Assembly: GCA_017302635.1 (NCBI GenBank) | Contig: JAFLCX010000001.1 | Location: forward strand, 558,001 to 622,000 | Source of the DNA: Hyphomicrobiales bacterium | Lineage (GTDB): Bacteria; Pseudomonadota; Alphaproteobacteria; Rhizobiales; Beijerinckiaceae | DNA: 64,000 nucleotides | Reading direction: 5' to 3' | In this document: positions 28,296 to 36,699 of the stretch, piece after piece | How the letters are laid out: each line of letters begins with the position of its first letter | How positions within the stretch are numbered: the first letter of the stretch is position 1 | Notes under the pieces: model-generated | Seen by the model: only the letters and a program-made list of their open reading frames with translations | The model's database searches: none | What the model was told of the DNA's origin: nothing | Position numbers and translations under genes: made by a program

Positions 28296-28387
28296 GCGCC
28301 CTCCCAAGGCAGATTGTATCCCGCAACGACATTCCGGGCGCGAGGGCGGCGGGCCGAACCCCACCACCAATTCCAGATCTGTTCGCC

Positions 28388-28403
28388 TGTGCGTTTTGAC
28401 ACC
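28388..28403. promoter_or_regulatory. Weak Crp-type dyad between the Crp-like gene and the cyclase
   Basis: TGTGC-GTTTTG-ACACC matches 7 of 10 positions of the TGTGA-N6-TCACA consensus and lies midway in the 247-base divergent intergenic region. A chance match is possible. Confidence 0.25.
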
Positions 28404-28542
28404 GCAGAATAAGAGTTAAAGCGCTATGCTGGCCATTGATCAACAGGCCGAAGCGCCTCTCGGCCTTCGACAGAGGCATGAAATCCTCTCCCCGACCGTT
28501 TGAACCCCGGTCTCCACATCGGATAATGAAAGCCGGATCCGG

Positions 28543-30513
28543 ATGAGCAAGCAGAGGCAGACCTTGAAGCGCAAGATCACAGCCATCATGGCGGCCGACA
28601 TTGCCGAATACACCCGCATCACGGCCGAGGATGAGGAAGAGACGCTCGCACGGCTCGAATCCTATCGCGAGGTCTTCGATGATTTCGTGAAACGGGCCGG
28701 CGGGCGCGTGTTCAACACCGGCGGCGACAGCATCATGTGCGAGTTCGCCAGCGCGGTGGAGGCCACGCGCTGCGCGATCGACATTCAGGAATCGCTGCGC
28801 ACGCGAAATTTTGCCTATCCTCCCAATCGGCAGATGCATTTCCGGATCGGCATTTCGATTGGCGACGTGGTCGAGCGCGATGGCGATCTTCTGGGTGATG
28901 GCGTCAACATCGCCGCGCGGCTCCAATCGCTCGCGGAACCCGGCTCGATCTGCGTCGCCCGCAATGTGCAGGAGGCCGTGCAGAACAAGATCGCGCTTCC
29001 GTTTGTCGATCTGGGACACCGCGAGGTGAAAAACCTGCCTCATCCGGTCCACGCCTTCCAGATCGAGATGGGCGGCAGGAAGCCCAAAGTCGCTGCGCCA
29101 GCGATGCCAAAGCCGCTCTCCGGCGCCCTTGGGCTGCGTCCCTCGCCACGATGGGCCGCCCTGTGGCTCGCCGCCGGGATCGCGATCGTCGCGAGCGGCA
29201 CCGCACTCTACTGGATGGGGCGGGCTGATCAGGTGAGGGTGCAGCCGATCGCAACCGCGCCACCCCAGCCACAGAACCCGCCTGAAACGCAACCCGCGGC
29301 CGGTGCCACGGTCGTGGTCACCGAAAACCTCTCCCCCTCGCAAGCTTTCGAGAAGCTCGCGAAATCCGGAGGCCTGGTGAAAGATGCCTCCAGCGCCGCC
29401 GAGCTTTATCACAATGCGCGGACATTCGAGGCCCGCGGAGAGAGCGCCAATGCGAGGCGCGATTATCTCGCTCTCGCCGCGCTCGATACGGATTACATCG
29501 ACCCTCTTCTGCGGCTCTCAGCCTTGATCCGCGCGCAGGACGGGCGCGCCGGTGCGCGCGAGATTTTCACTGAACTTGCCAAGGGCAAAAGCCGTGCGGC
29601 TGCCCTCGTCCACGCCCAGCAATATGAAGGGGCCGAGCGCACGAGGCGTCTGGCCGCTCTGGCTGAAGCGAATCCGGATTTTGCGCCGGCCCAATATCTG
29701 TTGGCTATCGAACTGGGCGAAGACCGCCAGAACGCGCAGACCATTGACGAGCGAAGGCGTGAGCTTGCTGCGTTGTCGCGTTTCCTGTTGGCCGAGCGCG
29801 AAGGGAGGCTCGTTTCAGGCTTTCTGGATCAGAGCGTTCTCGCTCAATGGCTGGATCATGCGCAAAAGCGTGAAGCGGCTGCGAAGACTTTCTTTGCGGA
29901 GGGACGCGACCGGATTTCCGCGCAATTCATGCGCTCGAATACGGGATGGATCGCGGCAATCACCTTGCCGGAGGCCGCGACCCGAATGGAATATCGCCTC
30001 GACAGCAAGAACGAGTTCCGCACCACGGGGTTCCTGCAAGCGCTCGATCCGCGCACGGGTCGGCCGATGCCGAATCCCGGTTTCGAGTTGCCACCTCAAC
30101 AGGGCGCGACAGAGATTGCGCTGCGCTATCTCGATGCCAATGGCGCTGCGTCCCATGAAACGATCATCACCTTCGATCCGAAAACCGCCCTTCAACGGGG
30201 CATGCGCGACATACTCGAGCGCTTTTCGACATCCTGGCTGGCCTTTGGATCCGGGCAAAACAGCCAACTGCTGTATTTCACGCATCTCGTCAGCTATCGC
30301 TGTGCGATCGAGAAGGTGGAGATCGGCTATAACGGAAAGCCGCCGCAGGAGGTGATTTCTCTACCGCCCTGCGATCCCGCCAATCCCTACGCCGTTCCGG
30401 CGAACGCCCGGCCATACATCACGCTTCGGTCGGATGCGGAAAATGCGTCCATCCGCATCACCTTCGTGGGCGGCGATATCTCCGACATCAAGACCTTCCA
30501 GCGTCCCCGCTGA
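28543..30513 (+). CDS. Membrane-bound class III adenylate/guanylate cyclase
   Basis: 656 residues. The N-terminal cytosolic CHD domain (about 10-180) has both metal aspartates (MAADIAEYTR, Asp19; NTGGDSIMCEF, Asp62) and the transition-state Asn122 and Arg126 (GDGVNIAARLQ). A single transmembrane helix (about 205-227) follows. A 430-residue periplasmic part begins with TPR-like helices (AAELYHNARTFEARGESANA, DYIDPLLRLSALIRAQDGRA) and ends in a region I do not recognise. It probably makes cAMP in response to an envelope signal. The divergent Crp-like gene is the natural effector but is frameshifted. Confidence 0.87.
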   Translation: MSKQRQTLKRKITAIMAADIAEYTRITAEDEEETLARLESYREVFDDFVKRAGGRVFNTGGDSIMCEFASAVEATRCAIDIQESLRTRNFAYPPNRQMHFRIGISIGDVVERDGDLLGDGVNIAARLQSLAEPGSICVARNVQEAVQNKIALPFVDLGHREVKNLPHPVHAFQIEMGGRKPKVAAPAMPKPLSGALGLRPSPRWAALWLAAGIAIVASGTALYWMGRADQVRVQPIATAPPQPQNPPETQPAAGATVVVTENLSPSQAFEKLAKSGGLVKDASSAAELYHNARTFEARGESANARRDYLALAALDTDYIDPLLRLSALIRAQDGRAGAREIFTELAKGKSRAAALVHAQQYEGAERTRRLAALAEANPDFAPAQYLLAIELGEDRQNAQTIDERRRELAALSRFLLAEREGRLVSGFLDQSVLAQWLDHAQKREAAAKTFFAEGRDRISAQFMRSNTGWIAAITLPEAATRMEYRLDSKNEFRTTGFLQALDPRTGRPMPNPGFELPPQQGATEIALRYLDANGAASHETIITFDPKTALQRGMRDILERFSTSWLAFGSGQNSQLLYFTHLVSYRCAIEKVEIGYNGKPPQEVISLPPCDPANPYAVPANARPYITLRSDAENASIRITFVGGDISDIKTFQRPR

Positions 30514-30711
30514 TTCTGGCCGCAGCCTCGTAAAGTGCGCCAGCGCACAGCGCGTATCGGCAGAATGACGCACGAATGAAGCACGGGACGACGCTCACTG
30601 TCCTGAGCCGGATGATTGCTTCACCCGGCCTCAGACAGACCAGAGTGCCTTGGCCCGGCAGACATTCACATTCAGAAGACCGGCCTGCCGGGCCGGCTTG
30701 AGGAGATCATC

Positions 30712-30975
30712 ATGTCGTCCAGTTCGCGCATCCGTCTCTCGGCTCTCGCCACCGCAGCCGCCATCCTGACCTTCATGGCAGCGACCCCGGCCAGCGCCTA
30801 TGCTCTCATCTGCAAGCACGGAAAATACGACATCGACAGCCGCGACGAGGCCCAACTGAAGAGCGCGTTCGGAACGAGCTACTGCACGATGCGCCGCTTC
30901 AGCTATCGCTCGGATGCGGAGAATTTCTCCAAGAGCAACAACATGCAGGTCGGCAAATCGTGCTCCTGCCGGTAA
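30712..30975 (+). CDS. Small secreted cysteine-containing protein
   Basis: 87 residues. A signal peptide (about 1-27, ending TPASAYA) precedes a 60-residue mature chain with four Cys (ICKHG, YCTM, SCSC), so one or two disulfides are likely. In-frame codons before the ATG have no signal-peptide character. Function unknown. The 198 bases between the cyclase stop and this start hold no evident gene. Confidence 0.65.
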   Translation: MSSSSRIRLSALATAAAILTFMAATPASAYALICKHGKYDIDSRDEAQLKSAFGTSYCTMRRFSYRSDAENFSKSNNMQVGKSCSCR

Positions 30976-31493
30976 GGGTGGCTGAGCCAGAGGCAGCGGG
31001 GCGACACATCACAAAAGTGCTTGCGCTGGCTCTCACGTTGCTCGGCGGCGCGTCGGTTCAAGGATGGACCGACGAGCCGCCCCCGCTGCGCAAGGACTTT
31101 CGCGGCACCTGGGCGGGCGACGCGCATTGCCGATGGTCGGATATATTCATGCTGGTCTATGACCGCAGGACTGTGTCGCTTCCGCATCGGAACGCACAAG
31201 AACCAGGCCTCGATTGCCGCATCCTCAGCGTCCACGGCAAACGACCGGAATGGAAGCTGAAATTGTCCTGCCGGACGTGGGAATCGCCGAGCCCGCTCAC
31301 AAAGCGCTTCGAACTCCGGCAGACGTTGACATTGTCCAACAACGGCTTCGAGATGGTTGTCGAGACGGAGCCCTTTTGGGGCAATCCGGCACGACGGGAA
31401 GAGGTTCGTTACTGCCGTGGTGCAAACGACCCACCGCCACCTCTCATGTGTTTCGACAACGAGAAGGGCCACACCGTGCCCTGCGATCCGTGA
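30960..31493 (+). CDS. Predicted secreted protein of unknown function
   Basis: Up to 177 residues. The ATG at 30960 overlaps the previous gene by 16 bases. A GTG at 31017 directly before a clean signal segment (VLALALTLLGGASVQG) is a likelier start and would give 158 residues. The mature part has RGTWAGDAHCRWSDIFMLVY and several beta-strand-like stretches with five or six Cys (CRILSV, LSCRTW, RYCRG, LMCF, PCDP). No family recognised; a small beta-barrel fold is possible. Confidence 0.6.
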   Translation: MLLPVRVAEPEAAGRHITKVLALALTLLGGASVQGWTDEPPPLRKDFRGTWAGDAHCRWSDIFMLVYDRRTVSLPHRNAQEPGLDCRILSVHGKRPEWKLKLSCRTWESPSPLTKRFELRQTLTLSNNGFEMVVETEPFWGNPARREEVRYCRGANDPPPPLMCFDNEKGHTVPCDP

Positions 31494-31568
31494 TGCAGAG
31501 GCTGCTCGGCTGAGTGCAGGGAGATACCCCTCCGCCTCGGACTGAAGCAGCTCGACTGGAGCCAAGAC

Positions 31569-32306
31569 CTAACCTTCGCCGTAAACAAGCGAGAGGGCTT
31601 CCTCGACGATCATGAACGGGTTGGCCGCAAGCGTCGGATCGATGATCTTGACGATCCGGCGTCGCAGGATTTCACGTTGAGCGTAGCCGTCATATACAAA
31701 CTGATAGGCGCGCGACGCATGGTTCGATTGCGCCCCCGTGGGGACACGGCATGTGCAAAAACCTTGGCGCTGCTCGGCAGGCCCGAATTCGGAGATTGCT
31801 CCAGGCATCAGCACCCAGCCGAGGCATGGAAAGATTTCTCCCGAATAATCCGGCCCGAGATCCGGCACCCGACAATCAGGCTCCACATGCATGCAGCCTT
31901 GCGTCCGCTGTTCAAACCCGAGCCACTGCAGCTCCGTGATGAGAGCGCTCGTCTCGGAGGCAATCAGGAAATGAAATTCGTTCACCGTCTCGGTTTGGTG
32001 AGCATGATTTTGAAGGTTGAGGTCATAGCCCCACGCCCGTGATCCGCAGTGATCGAGAAACCGGACAATCTCCGGCTGGCTTTCCAGGTTCGAGACAAAG
32101 GCCATGTTGCACGCCGCAGCATCGAGGCGGATGTGGCGATGTTCCGCGGCCAGAATCGTGAACGGACCTGACGCCGCCTCCGCCATCGTGAGCGGCCGGA
32201 ATCCGGTCCAAGCCAAGGCCTTTTCCAGAGCGCTCAGCGCCGGCGACGGCTCTTTCCGAAGAGGGGCGGACCCGGCTTGAAGAAGTGGTTCCATGCTCAC
32301 AGCCAA
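31569..32306 (-). CDS. Protein of unknown function
   Basis: 245 residues (or 241 from ATG at 32294). No signal peptide or membrane segment. Conspicuous are His/Cys-rich stretches: NLQNHAHQTETVNEFHF, QGCMHVEPDCRVPDLGPDY and RQGFCTCRVPTGAQSNHASR. These could bind a metal, but I recognise no family. Its stop faces the preceding secreted-protein gene. Codon choice is ordinary for the window. Confidence 0.6.
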   Translation of the reverse strand: MAVSMEPLLQAGSAPLRKEPSPALSALEKALAWTGFRPLTMAEAASGPFTILAAEHRHIRLDAAACNMAFVSNLESQPEIVRFLDHCGSRAWGYDLNLQNHAHQTETVNEFHFLIASETSALITELQWLGFEQRTQGCMHVEPDCRVPDLGPDYSGEIFPCLGWVLMPGAISEFGPAEQRQGFCTCRVPTGAQSNHASRAYQFVYDGYAQREILRRRIVKIIDPTLAANPFMIVEEALSLVYGEG

Positions 32307-32537
32307 AACACGATGCGGTTCAGAACATTAGCCACATCGCACAATCAGGAATGTGTGACAGCGCACATTCCTGCTGCTCTCTTTTGCCTAAGAACGCTCT
32401 GGGCATGGGGACGTGCTGGATAATTCCAGCGAATGACCGAAACGGAGTGTCTCGGCACGGCTCGGGGCGCATCTGTGGCGTTCATCAAGGGCATCTCATC
32501 CCGCCTTGTAAACATGTCAGCGAGCACGGGACCCAAC

Positions 32538-33080
32538 ATGCAAAACATCATCCATATCGTTCGGAATTCATACCTCGTGATGTTCTCCGCCCTCGGCATC
32601 CTGATCGGGGCGGGGATGGTGGTCTACAGCGCGGTTTCGGCGCCGCCGACGCGCGAGAGCCTGCAAACAGTGGAAGGAACGATCACCGAAGCTTCCCGTG
32701 TGACACGGAAAAAGCGGCGGACGGGATCGACTACCTCCTACTACGAAATGACCTTGAAACCAAAAGCCGGGTCAGCGGACCTCAAGCTGCGGGTTCCCAC
32801 GATCGAGATGGCTGAAACCGATGTCCGGTCGTTGCTGGGACGTCCCGTCAAGGCCGAGTTCGATTCGGAACAGGACGTCTATGTTCTCAGCAGCGGCAGT
32901 CGCGAGGTGTTGACCTACGCCAACTCGCTCGAGCGCCGCAATCTCAACTTCCGGCAATATCATGTCGATGGCATCGCGCTGATGATCGGTTCCGGCGTGA
33001 TCCTGCTGATCGGCTTCTTGCTAGGCTATCGGAAGCTTCGCAAGGAAGCGGCAGCGGGCACCGCTCCGGCGCAGGACTAG
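32538..33080 (+). CDS. Small membrane protein with two transmembrane helices, DUF3592-like
   Basis: About 180 residues. A first hydrophobic helix (YLVMFSALGILIGAGMVVYSAV) precedes a soluble beta-rich middle (VEGTITEASRVTRKKRRTGS, YYEMTLKPKAG). A second helix follows near the C-terminus (ALMIGSGVILLIGFLLGYRKL). This helix - extracytoplasmic domain - helix layout with VEGTI and YYEM resembles DUF3592-type proteins. ATG at 32514 is an alternative start; neither has a clear ribosome site. It runs directly into the DUF1176 gene. Confidence 0.6.
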   Translation: MQNIIHIVRNSYLVMFSALGILIGAGMVVYSAVSAPPTRESLQTVEGTITEASRVTRKKRRTGSTTSYYEMTLKPKAGSADLKLRVPTIEMAETDVRSLLGRPVKAEFDSEQDVYVLSSGSREVLTYANSLERRNLNFRQYHVDGIALMIGSGVILLIGFLLGYRKLRKEAAAGTAPAQD

Positions 33081-33086
33081 GCGATC

Positions 33087-34286
33087 ATGGCGCGGAAACA
33101 TGAGGAGCGCAGGCCGCGGTTGCCCAGAGCAAGGCTCGCAGGGCATCCGCGCTGGCGATGGTTGATGGCGGCAACCGCCCTGATGGTGACGCAGGCTCAT
33201 GCCTTCAGCCTGAGAGAGATCGGCGAATGGGTTGTCTCCTGCGACAATGCCGCGACCTGTTCCGCCGTTAATGCCTCGCAACTGACTCAGTTGCGGGCGG
33301 CACAACCATCACCTTTCGGCCTGTCGCGCATCTGCATTCACAGGCCTGCGAAAGCCGATGCGGAACCGCAGTTCTTTGTCACCTTGCGTTCGAATCCACC
33401 GAAGAATTTCGCCGCCAGACAGGAAGACCGTTTGCTGCGTGTCGTGGGATCCGGAAGCTCGCTGACCGATATCGCCATGGAACATCGCGGAGTCGATCAC
33501 TGGCAGGTGCCGCCTCACGCGACGAGGACTTTGCTCGCGAGCTTGGGCAAGGGCACGCAGCTTCATGTGGTGGCGCGGGACGGAGCAATACTGGAAAGGC
33601 TTTCGGTGCAGGGGCTCGATCAGGCCTTGTCGATCATCGACAGGGCGCAGGAACGGTCAGGGACAGTGACCGCCTTGCGTGAGCAAGGCGCCAAGGCGCC
33701 CGCGCCCACGCCCTCCAAAGCACCGTTGCCCACCCTGGTGACGGCGTCGTTGCCGAGGCTTGCGCCACCCTTGAGCCCCTCGCCCGAAGCCCTGCGGCTT
33801 CGGCGAGCCGCATGCGGCACTCCGGGCCTCGATGCGAGTACGGGCTATCGTCTACTCGGCGACCAGAACCGCCCCGACCGCACCCTCTGGGTAACACCTT
33901 GTGACTCCCAGCAAGGTCTTCGCCGGGCCTATTTCGTCATCGAGCACAAGGATGGCTCGGCAGCGCCTGTCGATTTTCCGGGAGCCCGGCCCGAAAGGCC
34001 TTCCGGACTGGCCGGACTGCTGACACTACCGGAGATTGACGCTGAAACCGGACGGGTCCGCGAATTGTGGCGTGAAATTACCCCGCCCGGCGCTGACAAA
34101 GCCTGCCTCATCCAGCGGCTCTGGGGTTGGAACGGCCGATCATTCGAACTGGCCGAAGAGCACCGCAGCCTGAGTTGCGCCGGGTTCGTCACCGGATATT
34201 GGCCGAAGACCTACACACGCCCGCTGGTCACCCCTGCGCGGCCCGGTACGCCGGCCATCGCCGCATCGTTTCAACCCCCTTGCTGA
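33087..34286 (+). CDS. DUF1176-family periplasmic protein
   Basis: 399 residues. An arginine-rich N-terminus leads into a signal segment (MAATALMVTQAHA). The mature part begins FSLREIGEWVVSCDNAATCS, the DUF1176 opening pattern, and ends with RLWGWNGRSFELAEEHRSLS, also typical of this family's C-terminus. A Pro/Ala-rich linker (APAPTPSKAPLPTLV) divides two halves. The function of DUF1176 is unknown. Six bases separate it from the upstream membrane-protein gene and 11 from the next, so the genes form an operon. Confidence 0.78.
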   Translation: MARKHEERRPRLPRARLAGHPRWRWLMAATALMVTQAHAFSLREIGEWVVSCDNAATCSAVNASQLTQLRAAQPSPFGLSRICIHRPAKADAEPQFFVTLRSNPPKNFAARQEDRLLRVVGSGSSLTDIAMEHRGVDHWQVPPHATRTLLASLGKGTQLHVVARDGAILERLSVQGLDQALSIIDRAQERSGTVTALREQGAKAPAPTPSKAPLPTLVTASLPRLAPPLSPSPEALRLRRAACGTPGLDASTGYRLLGDQNRPDRTLWVTPCDSQQGLRRAYFVIEHKDGSAAPVDFPGARPERPSGLAGLLTLPEIDAETGRVRELWREITPPGADKACLIQRLWGWNGRSFELAEEHRSLSCAGFVTGYWPKTYTRPLVTPARPGTPAIAASFQPPC

Positions 34287-34297
34287 GGGCAATCGCC

Positions 34298-34783
34298 ATG
34301 AATTTCCGACAGTTCCTGCTGGCCATGCTGATCCTGCTCGGGGCGGCACCATCCTCCATGGCCCAGCAACGCGATGAAGAGGAGGCCGGGTGGGTCGGGT
34401 TTGTCGAGGGCATCGAGAGCTGCCTCGCCGACAAGAAGCCGCTTTTGACGTATGGCTATGAGTGCATTGGCAAGTTCAGCGCAGCTTGCCTGAAACATGG
34501 CGAGAACCAGACCACGATCGGCATGGAGCGCTGCTATCTTGACGAATTCCGCACCTGGGATGTCCTCCTCAATCGCCACTACAAGGATCGCCCGAAAGCA
34601 GCCGGTCCGGACGAGTTGCAGCAGGTCCAGCGCGCGTGGATCACCTATCGGGACCGCAAATGCGGATATTTCCGGGTGCATTATTCGGGCGGCTCGATGG
34701 CGCGGTGGCTTGGTGCCCAATGCATGATGGATACGACTGCACGTCGGGCGATCGAGTTGCGGTTCTTCATGCAGGATCGCTGA
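34298..34783 (+). CDS. DUF1311/LprI-like secreted protein
   Basis: 161 residues. A signal peptide (MNFRQFLLAMLILLGAAPSS to MAQ) precedes a Cys-rich helical domain with the DUF1311 pattern: CYLDEFRTWDVLLNRHY, LQQVQRAWITYRDRKCGY and a final CMMDTTARRAIELR. Six mature cysteines suggest disulfides. The related LprI of Mycobacterium inhibits lysozyme; whether this one does is unknown. It overlaps nothing and follows the DUF1176 gene by 11 bases. Confidence 0.8.
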   Translation: MNFRQFLLAMLILLGAAPSSMAQQRDEEEAGWVGFVEGIESCLADKKPLLTYGYECIGKFSAACLKHGENQTTIGMERCYLDEFRTWDVLLNRHYKDRPKAAGPDELQQVQRAWITYRDRKCGYFRVHYSGGSMARWLGAQCMMDTTARRAIELRFFMQDR

Positions 34784-34864
34784 CATGCTGCTCTGCTGCA
34801 CAGCCAGACCGACAAACCGGATCAGGATCTATCGCATCAATTTTGTTTCGCCGGGTTGCGAGCC

Positions 34865-35257
34865 ATGACTCCCATCACGCTCAATCGCTGGACCGGTTCC
34901 TCCAATAGCCTGCGCATTCGTGTTGCACGAGAACTGGATCGGGCCGGGACATCCGGCCGTATCGAGGCCGTTCTCCGCGCGCACGGAGCGCCGATTGCCT
35001 ATGAGGTTTTCGATCGTGATTTCGTCCTGTGCGAACCGCACCTGCCGGGCGTGCAGGGCGATCCGGATATCGCTCTGGTGATCGGCGACGCCGAGCATGA
35101 GCTGTTTTTCGTGGCCCAACGCGAACGCGGTGGCCTCAAATTCCTCTCCGTGCATGAAGCCATCCACGACGCAGTGCGTGATTTTCTGGGGCGGGCGATG
35201 GGTGCGGAAAGCCACATGCACATATCGGGCGTGATCGCGACAAGGGATCAGCCGTGA
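34865..35257 (+). CDS. Small protein of unknown function
   Basis: About 130 residues with no signal peptide or membrane helix. Predicted alpha/beta character: LRIRVARELDRAGTSGRIEA, IAYEVFDRDFVLCE, DPDIALVIGDAEHELFFVAQ. An alternative ATG lies at 34856. I recognise no family. Last of the secreted/membrane gene run and tail-to-tail with the LCAT-like lipase gene. Confidence 0.5.
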   Translation: MTPITLNRWTGSSNSLRIRVARELDRAGTSGRIEAVLRAHGAPIAYEVFDRDFVLCEPHLPGVQGDPDIALVIGDAEHELFFVAQRERGGLKFLSVHEAIHDAVRDFLGRAMGAESHMHISGVIATRDQP

Positions 35258-35287
35258 TCCAGGCGCCGCCCCCTTGGGCCATCTGTC

Positions 35288-36664
35288 TCATGCCGCAGAG
35301 ACCGCAAACACGGCCGGGCCCTGCGCCTTGTGATTGCCCGCGAATGTTAGCCGGTAATGCGCCGCAACCGTCTGGGCCGGAAGGAGCATGCTCAGCCGAT
35401 CAATGGCAGGGCCGTCATAGGCAATCGCGAATTCGCCGACCTTCCTGAACTTCTCCACCGCATCATCCTCGGCCCGTTCGAGCACGAACTGGCCCGAGAG
35501 CACCAGTCGACGGTCGCTGCCCGATGCAAGTGCTTGCGGGGAGATCGCCATCACGATCTCGATATCTGCACCCACCGGAACGACAGGCGCCTCGACGGAG
35601 AGCACAAGCGGCGGAGCCGGTGGTCTGGCTGCCTCGATTGCCGCCCCTTCATTCCCACCCAGCAACCGCACGAAGACCTTCCGAAACGGGTCTCCTTCAA
35701 ACACGGTTGAATGCTCGTTCACCACCATCTGCCGCTGCCCCTGGCGCGGCAAGGCGGAATAAAGCGGCACTGTCCCGTCGCCACCATCCGGTGTGAGGGT
35801 CTTTTCGCTGCGCTCGTGATCGATCGGGCCTGTGCCCTCCGCGAAAACGTTCACGCGACTCACCGTTCGATGGCCGGTGCCTGCGAAATAGAAATACCGC
35901 ACGCCCTTCGGGGGTGCGCCGGTGTTCAGCACATCATGCACCGCCATGGCACGCTTGAGATTGGTGGTTGATAGCCCGAGCCTCTTCGCCGTCGCGGGAT
36001 CAAAGATATCGAGCCCGGCGAGGTCGGCGCTCGCCTGATCCCAGCAGCAGAGCTCAGCCCGCGGAGGCAGAAGCTGATAGCCTGACGGGTAGGCCGTGCT
36101 CGCCGAGAACTTGATGAAATCCGAGCCACTGACGCCGAGCGTGGGATCGAGCCCCAGCACCCGCGCCAGAGCCAGAGGCGCTCCGAGATGCGGCACCGCG
36201 AGTGCCACGAACTGATCAATTTTCCCGAACCATTTCCGGCTCTTGTATTGGCCGCTTTCAAGCAGCAGCCGCGTGATCAGCCCGCCCATCGAATGCGCGA
36301 CGATGGATATTTTCGTCGCATTCTCAGCCTTGATGGCGTCGAGTTTCGCCGCCAGCACATCGACGGTCTTGAAGAGATCCTGTCGCCAGTCATAGGGGAA
36401 GAGCACCAGCCTTTTCGCTCCCCCGCCCTCGACAAAACCAAGATCGTTCAGAAGATCCGTGATGGTGCTGTAAAACTGGAAACACAGCACGCTCGAGATC
36501 AATGTGGTCGGATAGACCGCCGGTTTCATCAAGGCGTCTATGCGCTTGTAGCCGAACTTGGTTTCGAACGGCGTCGGCGGCCAGACCTCCTCGACCGAGC
36601 CATCCGGCTGCTTCAGTGCGAGTCGCGTTCCCATAATTCCGGGAATGAAAACAACGATATGCAT
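35288..36664 (-). CDS. LCAT-like alpha/beta-hydrolase (lipase/acyltransferase)
   Basis: 458 residues, cytosolic by sequence (no signal peptide). The alpha/beta-hydrolase core has an oxyanion-type start VVFIPGIMGTRL, LFPYDWRQDL (conserved in lecithin:cholesterol acyltransferase relatives), a nucleophile elbow IVAHSMGG (Ser125), GGDGTVPLYS (Asp296) and VVNEHSTVF (His318). A C-terminal domain of about 110 residues, rich in beta strands, follows. The triad is intact, so it is probably an active phospholipase-type enzyme. It lies 35 bases downstream of the protease-nuclease gene on the same strand and is likely co-transcribed. Confidence 0.85.
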   Translation of the reverse strand: MHIVVFIPGIMGTRLALKQPDGSVEEVWPPTPFETKFGYKRIDALMKPAVYPTTLISSVLCFQFYSTITDLLNDLGFVEGGGAKRLVLFPYDWRQDLFKTVDVLAAKLDAIKAENATKISIVAHSMGGLITRLLLESGQYKSRKWFGKIDQFVALAVPHLGAPLALARVLGLDPTLGVSGSDFIKFSASTAYPSGYQLLPPRAELCCWDQASADLAGLDIFDPATAKRLGLSTTNLKRAMAVHDVLNTGAPPKGVRYFYFAGTGHRTVSRVNVFAEGTGPIDHERSEKTLTPDGGDGTVPLYSALPRQGQRQMVVNEHSTVFEGDPFRKVFVRLLGGNEGAAIEAARPPAPPLVLSVEAPVVPVGADIEIVMAISPQALASGSDRRLVLSGQFVLERAEDDAVEKFRKVGEFAIAYDGPAIDRLSMLLPAQTVAAHYRLTFAGNHKAQGPAVFAVSAA

Positions 36665-36699
36665 GGCAAGACCTCCTCAATGGGAAACCCGGTGAAATC

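Noticed and set aside
28201-29412. 403-codon open frame on the - strand
   Set aside because: Antisense to the adenylate cyclase catalytic domain and overlapping the Crp-like gene start.
31569-32306. Bacterial gasdermin as substrate of the neighbouring proteases
   Set aside because: The length fits, but the sequence has no N-terminal Cys palmitoylation site or gasdermin-like beta pattern that I can recognise.
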